From NCBI GenBank assembly GCA_019058295.1, contig JAHPZI010000021.1:169167-233166 (forward strand): a stretch of DNA of 64,000 bases, in the 5' to 3' direction. Source of the stretch: Promethearchaeota archaeon. Its GTDB lineage: Archaea > Asgardarchaeota > Lokiarchaeia > Sigyniarchaeales > SOKP01. A program made the position numbers and the translations under genes. This document shows positions 53,170 through 62,206 of this stretch, one piece after another. Positions within the stretch are counted from its first letter, which is position 1, and each line of letters starts with the position of its first letter. Below the pieces are notes generated by a model, which was given only the letters and a program-made list of their open reading frames with translations, ran no database searches and was not told the origin of the DNA.

Positions 53170-54693
53170 ATGAGCGAAAAAATGAATGTTTTGTTTATAG
53201 TATGCGACGCAAATCGATCAGATCATTTAGGCTGTTATGGAAATCAAATTTTAAAAACACCAAATCTGGACAAATTAGCGGATGAGGGTATACGATTCAC
53301 AAACTGCTTTTGTACAAATCCAATATGCATGCCAAATCGTGCGACGATGATAACAGGTTTATATCCAAATGTCCACGGTGTGCGGAGTAATGGAATTAAT
53401 TTACGAGAGGATATCCCAACCATAATAAAGACTTTACAAAAGCGTGGATGGCATACAGCAGCTATGGGAAAAATTCATCATCAATTTTGGATGGCTCCAT
53501 TTAAGCTTAAATATAAGTCTGCAGAAAGTCTTGTTAGTTGGGTGGAAAATACTGGAAAAGATCCAGTAAGGAACAATTTTCCTCTTCCTTATTATGGATA
53601 TGAAGAGGTAGAAGTGATTTCAGGCAATGGCTCAGTTTGCGCCGGTCATTATACTGAATGGTTAGAAGAACGAGCTCCAGATATCGCTGAGGATATGAAA
53701 AAAAGGGTTAAAAATTATGATAATCTTTTCAGTCTTTTCTGTAAAGAGATACCTGAAGAATTTTATAATACTACATGGGTTAAAGAACGAACACTAGCAT
53801 TTCTTGAAAGATATGCTCGAGGAGACTATGGAAATAAACCATTTTATTTGCATTGTTCATTCCCCGATCCTCATTATCCTTTATATCCACCAAAGAGATT
53901 CCAAGATATGTATAACCCAGAGGATATTCCACTTCCGACCAATTTCGATGATATCACTAATTTATACAACCATGAATATTTAGGACAGCATCTAAAAAAG
54001 CCACCATTTAAAAAAGCCTTTATACGCGAGTCGACAGAAGATGAGGTAAGGAAGATTACAGCTTTAACTTACGCTTCAATTGGATATGTAGATGCTTGTA
54101 TAGGCCAAATTTTAGCGTCTTTAGACAACTTAGGCTATGCAGATAACACTATAGTAATCTATACGAGCGACCATGGAGATTTAATGGGAGATCACGGGTT
54201 ATTATTCAAGGGTCCTTGCCCTTTTAATGGTGTATTGCAATTACCAATGATATGGAAAGTGCCTGGTCTAATAAAACCTGGAAGTGTTTCAGACTCATTA
54301 GTGAGTTCAATTGATTATCCAAAGACAATTCTAAATCTCTTAAAGATTCCAGAACATCACCATCCTCCAGATATGCAAGGTTTTGATATGACACCAATTT
54401 TAAAAAACTCTAATGAAAGAATAAGAGATTATTGTTTAATAGAGAATGATGAAGAAATTGGACCTCTCATCTCCAGATTAAGACACCTGATTACTGAAAA
54501 CTACAAGTTAACAATATATGAAGGAATGGAGAATTTTGGAGATATTTATGATCGTAAAAAGGATCCTGAAGAATTACATAACTTATGGTATGATAAGGAT
54601 TTTAAAGAAAAGCGATTCGAATTGGTTAATAAATTACTTCAAGAAAACCTTAAAGCACAGAGTAAATATCCAAAACGGATTGCTGGAACTTAA
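53170..54693 (+). CDS. Arylsulfatase-type sulfatase
   Basis: This 507-residue alkaline-phosphatase-superfamily sulfatase has the formylglycine motif 'CMPNRATMITG' (C53-x-P-x-R57-x4-TG), the Cys type matured aerobically by FGE or anaerobically by anSME. Metal ligands include Asp13 in 'VCDANRSDHLG' and 'YTSDHGDLMGDHG'. The second domain ends 'YDRKKDPEELHNLWYD'. I chose ATG 53170 over TTG 53161 because the family begins with the strand 'MNVLFIVCD'. No signal peptide is visible, so it may be cytoplasmic. No maturase gene is in the window. It is convergent with the alkylsulfatase-like gene, which suggests sulfate-ester turnover. Confidence 0.9.
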   Translation: MSEKMNVLFIVCDANRSDHLGCYGNQILKTPNLDKLADEGIRFTNCFCTNPICMPNRATMITGLYPNVHGVRSNGINLREDIPTIIKTLQKRGWHTAAMGKIHHQFWMAPFKLKYKSAESLVSWVENTGKDPVRNNFPLPYYGYEEVEVISGNGSVCAGHYTEWLEERAPDIAEDMKKRVKNYDNLFSLFCKEIPEEFYNTTWVKERTLAFLERYARGDYGNKPFYLHCSFPDPHYPLYPPKRFQDMYNPEDIPLPTNFDDITNLYNHEYLGQHLKKPPFKKAFIRESTEDEVRKITALTYASIGYVDACIGQILASLDNLGYADNTIVIYTSDHGDLMGDHGLLFKGPCPFNGVLQLPMIWKVPGLIKPGSVSDSLVSSIDYPKTILNLLKIPEHHHPPDMQGFDMTPILKNSNERIRDYCLIENDEEIGPLISRLRHLITENYKLTIYEGMENFGDIYDRKKDPEELHNLWYDKDFKEKRFELVNKLLQENLKAQSKYPKRIAGT

Positions 54694-54699
54694 TTAAAT

Positions 54700-55992
54700 T
54701 TATCGCATCTCTCGCTTTAACTTTTTTACCAATTCTTTCAGTTCTTTGGCACCATTAAGGTAACTATTCTTTGCGATAAAGGAAGGTTCTTCTTTTGCTT
54801 GTCTTTTAAAGATATTTGCTTTTAGAGCATAGGTTTCTAAAAGAATATCTTTTTCAATTAAATTACTTCCCTTAATTATAATATCAAGGATATGTAAGGC
54901 TAGTTGAAGCTTGCCATTTTCATGCAGATTTTTGGCATGATTAAGATATGTTTTTGCATCGTTTATTTTTAAGAATTCCTTAGCAATGTCTTCTGATTTT
55001 GCAGGGAAAAGATCAGTCGGATTTCCAGTATTATACCAACCATGATAAAGTCTGTAGGTGGCATGTATAGCAAATCGGTAGCAACCATAGGTGGGCCTTA
55101 AAAATTCGTGATTCTTAAATTTATCTGGATAAATTTCAAGCATCTCATGATATATCTGTTCAAACCATTTTCCCTCATTCATCCTTTTAACTACTTCATC
55201 ATGGACAAAGTGCATTGCTTCAGCTCTGATTGATAAGGCCTTTTTAACATTTTCTTTACCTTCATAAAGTTGTCCATGACCAGGTAGGATATATTCGGCA
55301 TCCTTCTCCAACATTTTTTCCATAGCCAGAGCCCAGTGCTTTGGATAGCGTTGGACTTTGTTTGGGTTGCCTATGTTCGGAAACCCTGGATTCATGCACA
55401 GGTCGCCAGAGAAAATAACTTTCTTTTCGGGGAAAAACAACCATAAGCTATCATCTGTTTCACCCTTATCGTGATAAACCTCAAAATTATATTTTCCTAA
55501 TTGAAAGGAATAAGAGGCATCATTCCCAATAAGAACGATTGTTGGATCAAGCGTATCGTGAGCTGAAACAATACCCTCTCGTTGTTTAACGCCTGCAGAA
55601 GCAAATTGTTGACTGTTTAACCAAATATGATATTTATCTAATAGTCGATATTTTTCAAATCTCTCTAAAATATTTTCGTGGCCAATTACTTGGGGCATTT
55701 CCCAGCCTTTTTCTTTAATTTCCTCTATAATCGAAGCGAATCCAAAGGCATGATCAAAATGCCCGTGTGAGTAAATAATATATTTTACAGGTTTATCAGA
55801 AAATTCTCGAAGCTCTTTAAATATAATTTTATGAAATTGTCTTGGTGCTATATCAAAAAGTATCAACCCTTCATCAGTTTCTATAACACCAACATTACCA
55901 AAAGAGGGCAGAATTTTACATGTTCCATCCGCAAATGTTTTAGGTGGAAAATTTCCCATAAAATTATTCATATCTTCTTTAGTTGTATTCAT
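54700..55992 (-). CDS. MBL-fold hydrolase, alkylsulfatase-like
   Basis: This 430-residue protein has an MBL domain with 'YSHGHFDHAFGFASI' (HxHxDH), 'VYHDKGETDDSLWLFFPEKK' and 'FSGDLCMNPG', and a later zinc ligand in 'YILPGHGQLYEG'. After ~residue 250 comes a helical domain 'PTYGCYRFAIHATYRLYHGW' with 'YNTGNPTDLFP', resembling the dimerisation domain of SdsA1-type alkylsulfatases. The C-terminal ~85 residues are helical and TPR-like. Such enzymes cleave alkyl sulfate esters or related substrates. It is convergent with the arylsulfatase (6 bp between stops), a plausible functional pair. No signal peptide is present. Confidence 0.82.
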   Translation of the reverse strand: MNTTKEDMNNFMGNFPPKTFADGTCKILPSFGNVGVIETDEGLILFDIAPRQFHKIIFKELREFSDKPVKYIIYSHGHFDHAFGFASIIEEIKEKGWEMPQVIGHENILERFEKYRLLDKYHIWLNSQQFASAGVKQREGIVSAHDTLDPTIVLIGNDASYSFQLGKYNFEVYHDKGETDDSLWLFFPEKKVIFSGDLCMNPGFPNIGNPNKVQRYPKHWALAMEKMLEKDAEYILPGHGQLYEGKENVKKALSIRAEAMHFVHDEVVKRMNEGKWFEQIYHEMLEIYPDKFKNHEFLRPTYGCYRFAIHATYRLYHGWYNTGNPTDLFPAKSEDIAKEFLKINDAKTYLNHAKNLHENGKLQLALHILDIIIKGSNLIEKDILLETYALKANIFKRQAKEEPSFIAKNSYLNGAKELKELVKKLKREMR

Positions 55993-56109
55993 TATTGTTT
56001 CCCTTATTAGTATTAATTAACATTTAATTGATAGATTGTTTAATCTTTCATTTTTTATATCTATTTTTTGAGAAAGACAAACATATGTAATATTGATTAA
56101 ATAAAAAAA

Positions 56110-57075
56110 TTAGGATTTTGATAACATTCTAACGGATTCTTCAGCTTCTTTCATAATACGCTCAATTAATTCTTTAACCGTAGGGATATCGTTAATTAGC
56201 CCAACACCTTGACCGCAAGCAATGATTCCAGCTGTTAAATCGCCCTCTTCGTACATCAATTTTGATTTAGCTCCTGCCGCAGCATTGAATATCTCCGATT
56301 GATCACCTTTCGATGCTTCTATTTCGAGCACTCTTTGAGCTGCCTTGTTACTCCAGACTCTATGTGTTGCTCCGATAGTTCTCATAATTATAGATGTATC
56401 GTAGATCGTGGCACTCAGAAGAGCTTGTTTTAGATTTTCATGGATCGGACATTCTTTTGTGGTCAGAAGACGTGTACCTATTAAACCTCCCTCTGCTCCT
56501 AATGCTAGTATCGCAACTAATCCTCTTCCATCTGAAATACCTCCTCCTCCCACAACGGGAATATCTATTGCATCAACAGTGGCGGGGGTTAATACAAGAG
56601 TTCCGATATCAAACTTTCCTGTGGCTCCACCATTTTCCCAACCGACGACCTCAACAATATCGGCTCCAAGAGAAGCTGCTTTTTTTGCATATCTTACACC
56701 AGCACATTTATGGATCCATGTTATATCATTTTTTTTGAAAAGAGGGATGTACTTTTCAGGTGCTTGATGACCAGATGTTTCAATAATTTTGACCCCTTCC
56801 TCAATCATGGTTTTAACTAAATCAATTTGCTTTACGGGTTTTAACATGGGAAATAAATTTAGATTTACTGCAAATGGTCGATCAGTTAAACTCATAAGTT
56901 CTCTAAGAGCCTCACGTAAGGGTTCAGGTTTGCGAAACATTACTGATGCCATTATTCCGAGCGCACCGGAATTTGAACATGCAGCAGCAAACTCTGGATA
57001 TGAGATATTCATCATATTACCGCAAAAGATAGGATACTTTAAATGTAACATTTCTGTTACTCTTGTTTTAAACAT
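56110..57075 (-). CDS. Nitronate monooxygenase / FMN-dependent enoyl reductase-like
   Basis: The 321-residue TIM-barrel flavoprotein has 'LKYPIFCGNMMNISYPEFAA', 'FAVNLNLFPML' and 'IIETSGHQAPEKY'. The FMN-phosphate loop is 'DIPVVGGGGISDGRGLVAIL' followed by 'GAEGGLIGTRLL', which is the layout of 2-nitropropane dioxygenase/FabK-type enzymes. Members oxidise nitronates or reduce enoyl groups using FMN. There is no clear fatty-acid operon, so the role is uncertain. It is a single gene divergent from the ADP-ribosylglycohydrolase gene. The signature and length are complete. Confidence 0.87.
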   Translation of the reverse strand: MFKTRVTEMLHLKYPIFCGNMMNISYPEFAAACSNSGALGIMASVMFRKPEPLREALRELMSLTDRPFAVNLNLFPMLKPVKQIDLVKTMIEEGVKIIETSGHQAPEKYIPLFKKNDITWIHKCAGVRYAKKAASLGADIVEVVGWENGGATGKFDIGTLVLTPATVDAIDIPVVGGGGISDGRGLVAILALGAEGGLIGTRLLTTKECPIHENLKQALLSATIYDTSIIMRTIGATHRVWSNKAAQRVLEIEASKGDQSEIFNAAAGAKSKLMYEEGDLTAGIIACGQGVGLINDIPTVKELIERIMKEAEESVRMLSKS

Positions 57076-57206
57076 TTTACAACACCTATAGAATTTGATT
57101 TTATAAAAAATGGTTTTTTCTGTTAATTCTAATTATTTTGTTAAATTATAAAACATTAACTATTATAATTTAAATCTTGATATAATATGGAATATTTCTA
57201 AAGAAC

Positions 57207-58337
57207 ATGCAAAAATTAACTTCTAAAGATTACTATGATAAAGTTTTAGGATCATGGATAGGGAGAGTTGCGGGAGATTTTGTAGGTGAACCTGTTGAAT
57301 TTTGGCCTTATGAAACAATTATAGAGAAGCATGGTGATATTGATTATTATCTCAAGCCTATAGACCTTAATTATGTTAATGATGATGAAATGTACGAGAT
57401 CTGTGCGTTAGTTGCTCTTGAAAAACATGGGATTAATATTACAGCAAAGGAAATTGCTCAGGAATGGATTGATCTCCTTTATAAATTTAATTTCACCGCA
57501 GAGGAAGTTGCTCTGAAAAACCTTAGAAATGATATTTGGCCACCTAATTCTGGGATGCATAATAATATTTATTATGATGCAATCGGAGCGCAGATGCGGG
57601 CAGATATTTGGGGACAAATTGCTCCAGGATGCCCAGAAATTACTAAAAAATATGCTGAAATGGATGCTTCAATAAGTCATGCGGGTATTGGTATTGATGG
57701 GGAAGTTTTCGTAGCAATTTTACTCTCTCATGCATTTATTGAAAATGATATAAGAAAAAATATCGAAATGAGTCTAAAATTCATACCCTCCGCTAAAGAA
57801 AATTTTTATACTCAGATGGTCCATAAAGCATTGGAAATTTATGATCAATTTCCCGAAGACTTTAGAAAAGCAAGGGAAAAATTGATTGAATATTGGAATC
57901 ATGTAAGAAAAAAGGAATTACCTATTACAGGAGTACCGGGTTCTAAATCAGAAAGTTTGCTATTAAGAAAAAGAAGAATGTTCTTATACAAATACCAGAG
58001 AGCGGGCGTCCATGTTTTACCTAACATTGGGATAATGATCCTTTCTTTACTATATGGGGCTCAAGATGAGGATTCTCTTGGAAAATCTATTTGTACAGCT
58101 GCCATGATGGGGCTTGATACTGATTGTAATTGCGGAAATATAGGTGCTATTTTAGGTGCTCAATTGGGGGCAGATAAAATTCCCTCCAAATGGAAAGATC
58201 CTTTGCAAGATACGTTTTCTACTTATGTAAAAGGATATGAAAAATGGAAAATTACTGAATTAGCTAAAAGAATTACTGAAATTGGAAAAAAAGTTGTTAG
58301 AGAAAAATGTCAAGATAAAATTAAAATAATTGAGTGA
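57207..58337 (+). CDS. ADP-ribosylglycohydrolase-family protein
   Basis: The 376-residue all-helical protein carries the family's magnesium sites. The early one is 'GSWIGRVAGDFVGEPVEF' and 'VNDDEMYEICAL' (the usual DDT is DDE here). The late one is 'MMGLDTDCNCGNIGAILGAQ' (DTD-x5-G). The family hydrolyses ADP-ribosyl bonds, and some members act on ADP-ribose-like or nucleoside substrates. The D-aminoacylase gene starts 5 bp after its stop, so they form an operon. The pairing with an amidohydrolase suggests a nucleoside- or amide-degrading role over DraG-type regulation. The exact substrate is unknown. Confidence 0.85.
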   Translation: MQKLTSKDYYDKVLGSWIGRVAGDFVGEPVEFWPYETIIEKHGDIDYYLKPIDLNYVNDDEMYEICALVALEKHGINITAKEIAQEWIDLLYKFNFTAEEVALKNLRNDIWPPNSGMHNNIYYDAIGAQMRADIWGQIAPGCPEITKKYAEMDASISHAGIGIDGEVFVAILLSHAFIENDIRKNIEMSLKFIPSAKENFYTQMVHKALEIYDQFPEDFRKAREKLIEYWNHVRKKELPITGVPGSKSESLLLRKRRMFLYKYQRAGVHVLPNIGIMILSLLYGAQDEDSLGKSICTAAMMGLDTDCNCGNIGAILGAQLGADKIPSKWKDPLQDTFSTYVKGYEKWKITELAKRITEIGKKVVREKCQDKIKIIE

Positions 58338-58342
58338 TTGTA

Positions 58343-59965
58343 ATGAGTTTAGATTTAATTATAAGGAATGGTACAATAGTAGATGGTACAGTAAATCCGG
58401 GTTATCAATCAGATATAGGTATTTCCAAAGGTAAAATTATGAATATAAAACCCAGTCTTACTGCAAAAGCAGAAAAGGAGATTGATGCGACAGGTCATAT
58501 CGTATGTCCAGGATTTATAGACATGCATTCCCATACAGATTTGGTACTTATTCTTTTTCAGAAAATGCAATCGTCAATCTTTCAAGGAATTACGACATCA
58601 GTTGTTGGAATGTGTGGTACTGGTCTTGCACCTGTACATCCTGATAAAATTGAAGAATTTAAAAGTATCTTTAGGAGTTATATACCCCCTGGAATAGATA
58701 TTAAAATTGAATGGAATTCTTATAGGGAAATGCTCGAAAGAGTGGAGAGATATCGCTGTCCAGGAAATCTTGCTTTTGTAGTAGGTTACGAGAATATAAG
58801 GATCGCTGGAGGACAAGGTACCGAAAATAGACCTCCAACTAAAGAAGAATATGAGGCAATGAAAGATTATGTGAGAGAGGCAATGGATGCTGGTGCTTTT
58901 GGAATGAGCACAGGTCTGATTTACGCACCACAAGTTTTTGCCACTACTGAAGAATTAATCGAATTATCAAAAGTAGTTGCGGAATATAAAGGGCTTTATT
59001 TTTCCCATATTCGCAATGAAGGAGGAAAAGTAGTTGAGGCTGTTAAAGAATTTATTGAAATTGTAGAGAAATCAGGTTGTGCGGGAGGGGAAATAGCGCA
59101 TCATAAAGTTGCTGGAAGGACATATTGGGGGCTAAGTAAGAAAACATTGGAGTTAATTGACGAAGCTAATAAGCGTGGGTTAAGCATAACTTGCGATTCA
59201 TATCCCTATACTAGAGGAATGTCAACTCTTGTTACGGCTCTTCCGCCATGGGTACATGAAGGTGGTATTGAAAAAATTTTGGAGCGGTTAAAAGACAAAT
59301 CTTTACGAGAGAAAATAAAAAAGGATATTGAAAAGGGTTTAGAAGGCTGGGAGAATTGGATTCAAGTTAATGGTTTTGATCATATCTATATATCTTTTTG
59401 TAAGACAGATAAGTGGAGAGATGTAAGTGGTAAGAACATTTCTGAAATTACAAAGATGAAAGGAATGGAAGATGATTGGGAGACATTTTTCGAAATCTTA
59501 ATAGATGAAAATGCAGGTATATCAATAACTATTGAAAGCCAAGGTGAGGAAGATATTACAAGAATCATGAAAAGTAAATATCAGATGGTTGGAACCGATG
59601 GTATGGCAATTCCGAAGATCTCTGCCTTACCAGCTTTACATCCTCGTTTATATGGGACTTATCCAAAAGTCTTTGAGAAATATGTTCGAGAGAAAAAAAT
59701 CTTGACCTTGGAACAAGCTATTCGCAAAATGACTTCCTTCCCAGCTGAACGATTAGGATTAAGGGATCGAGGCATTTTAAAAGAAGGTATGGCTGCCGAT
59801 ATTGTAGTATTCAATCCAAATACTATTAGAGATAATTCAACTTATCTAGATACTCATCAATATCCTGATGGAATTCCATATGTCATAGTAAATGGAGAAA
59901 TAGTTGTTGAAAAGGGAAAACAACTTCGAAATTATCCAGGAAAAGTGTTGCGTCGTCCCACTTAA
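58343..59965 (+). CDS. D-aminoacylase / N-acyl-D-amino-acid deacylase-like amidohydrolase
   Basis: This ~540-residue amidohydrolase has the metal motif 'GFIDMHSHTDLVLI' (HxH), 'SHIRNEGGKVVEA', 'AGGEIAHHKVAG' (later His) and 'MVGTDGMAIP' (catalytic Asp). The N- and C-terminal composite beta-sandwich is typical ('RNGTIVDGTVNPGY', 'GMAADIVVFNP'). The best match in motif order is the D-aminoacylase/AtzF-like DAN group. I chose ATG 58343 over GTG 58334, which overlaps the upstream stop. It is in an operon with the ADP-ribosylglycohydrolase gene, and its stop overlaps the convergent UroD-like gene by 4 bp. It hydrolyses N-acyl D-amino acids or related amides in the cytoplasm; the substrate is uncertain. 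Confidence 0.87.
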   Translation: MSLDLIIRNGTIVDGTVNPGYQSDIGISKGKIMNIKPSLTAKAEKEIDATGHIVCPGFIDMHSHTDLVLILFQKMQSSIFQGITTSVVGMCGTGLAPVHPDKIEEFKSIFRSYIPPGIDIKIEWNSYREMLERVERYRCPGNLAFVVGYENIRIAGGQGTENRPPTKEEYEAMKDYVREAMDAGAFGMSTGLIYAPQVFATTEELIELSKVVAEYKGLYFSHIRNEGGKVVEAVKEFIEIVEKSGCAGGEIAHHKVAGRTYWGLSKKTLELIDEANKRGLSITCDSYPYTRGMSTLVTALPPWVHEGGIEKILERLKDKSLREKIKKDIEKGLEGWENWIQVNGFDHIYISFCKTDKWRDVSGKNISEITKMKGMEDDWETFFEILIDENAGISITIESQGEEDITRIMKSKYQMVGTDGMAIPKISALPALHPRLYGTYPKVFEKYVREKKILTLEQAIRKMTSFPAERLGLRDRGILKEGMAADIVVFNPNTIRDNSTYLDTHQYPDGIPYVIVNGEIVVEKGKQLRNYPGKVLRRPT

Positions 59966-61113
59966 TATTTCCCAAATTCTTGTATAGCTTTATAAAGTGC
60001 AACAATATTTTCTGGTGGTTGATCTAATAGAAAATTGGTAGGGCCTGGAATATAACCTCCTTTTTTACCTAAAGTCTGTATACTTTTTTTAACTGAATTT
60101 CTTACGGATTCAGGCGATTCATAATTTAACATTTCTGAATCATCAATTGTTCCAACGAGAGTAATTTCTGGGTATTTTTCTCGATACATTGAGAGATCAT
60201 TATTTTTTGGTTTTAAAGATTCTACACCATCAATGCCAATTTCAACAAAATCCGGAAAAATTTCGTGAAGATTTCCACAACTGTGTAATATGAATTTAGC
60301 ACCCCCATCGTGAGCCATTTTTACGTAATTAGCTAATATTGGTTTGATAAATTTGCGCCAATGTTCCGCAGGCATTTGGAGACCTATGTTATATCCATAG
60401 TCATCTCCACACATTACAACCTCAGGTTTAGTTTTCATTATCATTTTCATCAATGGCTCTTCCATGGTTTCCCATTGAAATTCAATATGTTGTTGAAGGT
60501 AACTTGGGTCCTTTCTGGCAAAACGCGCAAAATTTGCATGTCCAATTCCAAAAATACAATTTTCGAATGGACCAGGTTGACCTTGAGAAACTACAATATC
60601 ATATTTTTTTAACATGTTCCTTCGAATTTTAGCAAAGTTACTAACACTATCCTGACTCGGTCTTAAATCGTTTGCTTTACTCCAATATTCTTCAATATTT
60701 TCTTTTTTTAAAAGTGCAGGACCTGAGAACCACCAGTGTGGAATTCCCTCATCACGAATAACAACCTTGAAATAGCCCCCATTGTTAATAACATAATCAT
60801 TTAAGGTTTCTAATTTTATCGGTAATCCTGTTCCAGTGGTTCGCCAACATAAATCAATCTTTGCGTCTAAACCTCCTGGTAATATCTCAGGTGGAGAGAA
60901 CTTTGCTATAATTGCATACATAAACGGAGGAGTATATGATACTTTATCCTTATCTAATTGTTTCATGTCCTCATCAGTTAAAGCAAACGGAGATTTCATG
61001 AATTTGTCAATAAAATCAAAGTCTCCACCTAAACAAAAACTTGGAACTCTATCGGGAATTTTTCCCTCTAAAACCGTTAAGATTCTCTCAAGAGCAGACA
61101 TTTTTTCCGTCAT
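59962..61113 (-). CDS. Uroporphyrinogen-decarboxylase-like protein (methyltransferase family)
   Basis: This 383-residue UroD-superfamily TIM barrel shows 'VMCGDDYGYNIGLQMPAEHW' and 'GGAKFILHSCGNLHEIFPDF', ending 'GKKGGYIPGPTNFLLDQPPE'. The 'HxCGN' zinc-type motif is that of the corrinoid methyltransferase branch (MtaA/MtbA-like), not of heme biosynthesis HemE. A role in moving methyl groups to a thiol or corrinoid is plausible. No corrinoid protein gene is in view. It is the last gene of a minus-strand operon after the SCP2-like gene (2 bp gap). Confidence 0.84.
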   Translation of the reverse strand: MTEKMSALERILTVLEGKIPDRVPSFCLGGDFDFIDKFMKSPFALTDEDMKQLDKDKVSYTPPFMYAIIAKFSPPEILPGGLDAKIDLCWRTTGTGLPIKLETLNDYVINNGGYFKVVIRDEGIPHWWFSGPALLKKENIEEYWSKANDLRPSQDSVSNFAKIRRNMLKKYDIVVSQGQPGPFENCIFGIGHANFARFARKDPSYLQQHIEFQWETMEEPLMKMIMKTKPEVVMCGDDYGYNIGLQMPAEHWRKFIKPILANYVKMAHDGGAKFILHSCGNLHEIFPDFVEIGIDGVESLKPKNNDLSMYREKYPEITLVGTIDDSEMLNYESPESVRNSVKKSIQTLGKKGGYIPGPTNFLLDQPPENIVALYKAIQEFGKY

Positions 61114-61115
61114 TC

Positions 61116-61481
61116 TTAGCCAGCAACACCCAATAATTTTGCTAAAACTGTTAAAATCTCAAAATTATTCAATTTAACTTTACCTTCCGCAATTGCATCC
61201 CTTATCCCAGCTGGTCCTTTATAAAGTATTTCGGTAGAGAGAGCCAAATATTCATCACATTCAATATTATCTAAATCCTTAGGATCTTCTATATCTTCTA
61301 AAAGTTCGATTTCAAAATCTTGTTTATCAACCCTAACCATGAATGCTGGAGGAGAATCAGTTAAAAGCACAACTACTTTAAGTGGTAAATTCGGGAAAAC
61401 TTTCTCTAATCTTCTAAAAGTTCGAAGAATCCATAATGCAGAGTATATCATTGCTGGAAATCCTTCAAATAGAGGACACAT
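61116..61481 (-). CDS. SCP2-like small protein
   Basis: This 121-residue protein contains an SCP2/sterol-carrier-like fold. Strands 'PPAFMVRVDKQDFEIELLE' are followed by 'DEYLALSTEILYKGPAGIRD' and 'AIAEGKVKLNNFEILTVLAK', the typical 'G...A...GK.K..G' ending. The N-terminal ~40 residues are helical and hydrophobic. SCP2-type domains bind lipids or large hydrophobic ligands. Placed 2 bp before the UroD-like gene, it may hold the substrate of that enzyme or act as a partner. Function is inferred from fold only. Confidence 0.68.
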   Translation of the reverse strand: MCPLFEGFPAMIYSALWILRTFRRLEKVFPNLPLKVVVLLTDSPPAFMVRVDKQDFEIELLEDIEDPKDLDNIECDEYLALSTEILYKGPAGIRDAIAEGKVKLNNFEILTVLAKLLGVAG

Positions 61482-61535
61482 TTTTAGAATTTTTTAATTT
61501 AATTGGTTTTTAACCTTATAAAATAGGAGATATAT

Positions 61536-62201
61536 TTAATATTTTTTCTCAATAATAGCTTTTATAGCATCTTTAAAAATTGTCGTACCCATTTGCTTAT
61601 AACCCTCAACTGAAAAATGAAGACCATCTATGTAAGCGCACTCTTTTTTTAAGTTTCCTTCCTCATTTTTCATTCCAATATATAAATCTGCAAAGGGAAT
61701 CTTATTATTTTTAAAATAATCCCGCAACATATTGTTAAGAGCAATTTTCCTTTTGTTATAAGCTTTGTTGGATTGTTCCATTCTTATTGGAGGAATGGTT
61801 CCTCCTATTGAAAATATTTTAAATTCTCTGGAAATTTCGTGTAATTTTTTAATATTTTCAAATATTTTCTCGTTTGGGATGCCCCACCCTAAATCATTAG
61901 TACCTCCAATAATTATTGAATAATTAGGTTTTGGCTTATATCTAAGTAAATCATAATTAATTCTTTGTAGAAAATTGCTTGTTAGCTCCCCGGGAATTCC
62001 TTTATTAACGAAAAGCAAGTCATTACTAGTTTCCTCATCTATTTTCCGTCCCTTTCCTTCAATGTATTCTATACATAATTTTTTTAACCAAAATTCGTAT
62101 TGAGAATTGTAATTACCATAACCCTCAGAAATTCCATCTGGTGCAGGGTCATAACCAGGATAACCAGCCGTTAAGGAATCTCCTAGACATAAAAATATCA
62201 T
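61536..62201 (-). CDS. SGNH/GDSL-type esterase
   Basis: The 221-residue hydrolase has block I 'FLCLGDSLTAGYPGYDP' (nucleophile Ser in GDS), block III 'IIGGTNDLGWG' and block V 'YIDGLHFSVEGYKQMG' (catalytic Asp and His). This is the complete SGNH active site. There is no signal peptide, so it is probably cytoplasmic. Its family cleaves ester bonds in lipids, sugars or thioesters. It sits 5 bp after the HAD gene and 55 bp before the SCP2 gene in the same operon, so a shared breakdown pathway is likely. The substrate is unknown. Confidence 0.88.
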   Translation of the reverse strand: MIFLCLGDSLTAGYPGYDPAPDGISEGYGNYNSQYEFWLKKLCIEYIEGKGRKIDEETSNDLLFVNKGIPGELTSNFLQRINYDLLRYKPKPNYSIIIGGTNDLGWGIPNEKIFENIKKLHEISREFKIFSIGGTIPPIRMEQSNKAYNKRKIALNNMLRDYFKNNKIPFADLYIGMKNEEGNLKKECAYIDGLHFSVEGYKQMGTTIFKDAIKAIIEKKY

Positions 62202-62206
62202 AAAAA

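Noticed and set aside
56394-56767. Two overlapping plus-strand ORFs (114 and 119 aa) inside the nitronate monooxygenase gene
   Set aside because: Both are complements of the conserved FMN barrel; neither shows a family motif.
59962-61113. HemE of heme biosynthesis
   Set aside because: Motifs (HSCGN, late zinc-type site) fit the methyltransferase branch, and no heme genes are near.
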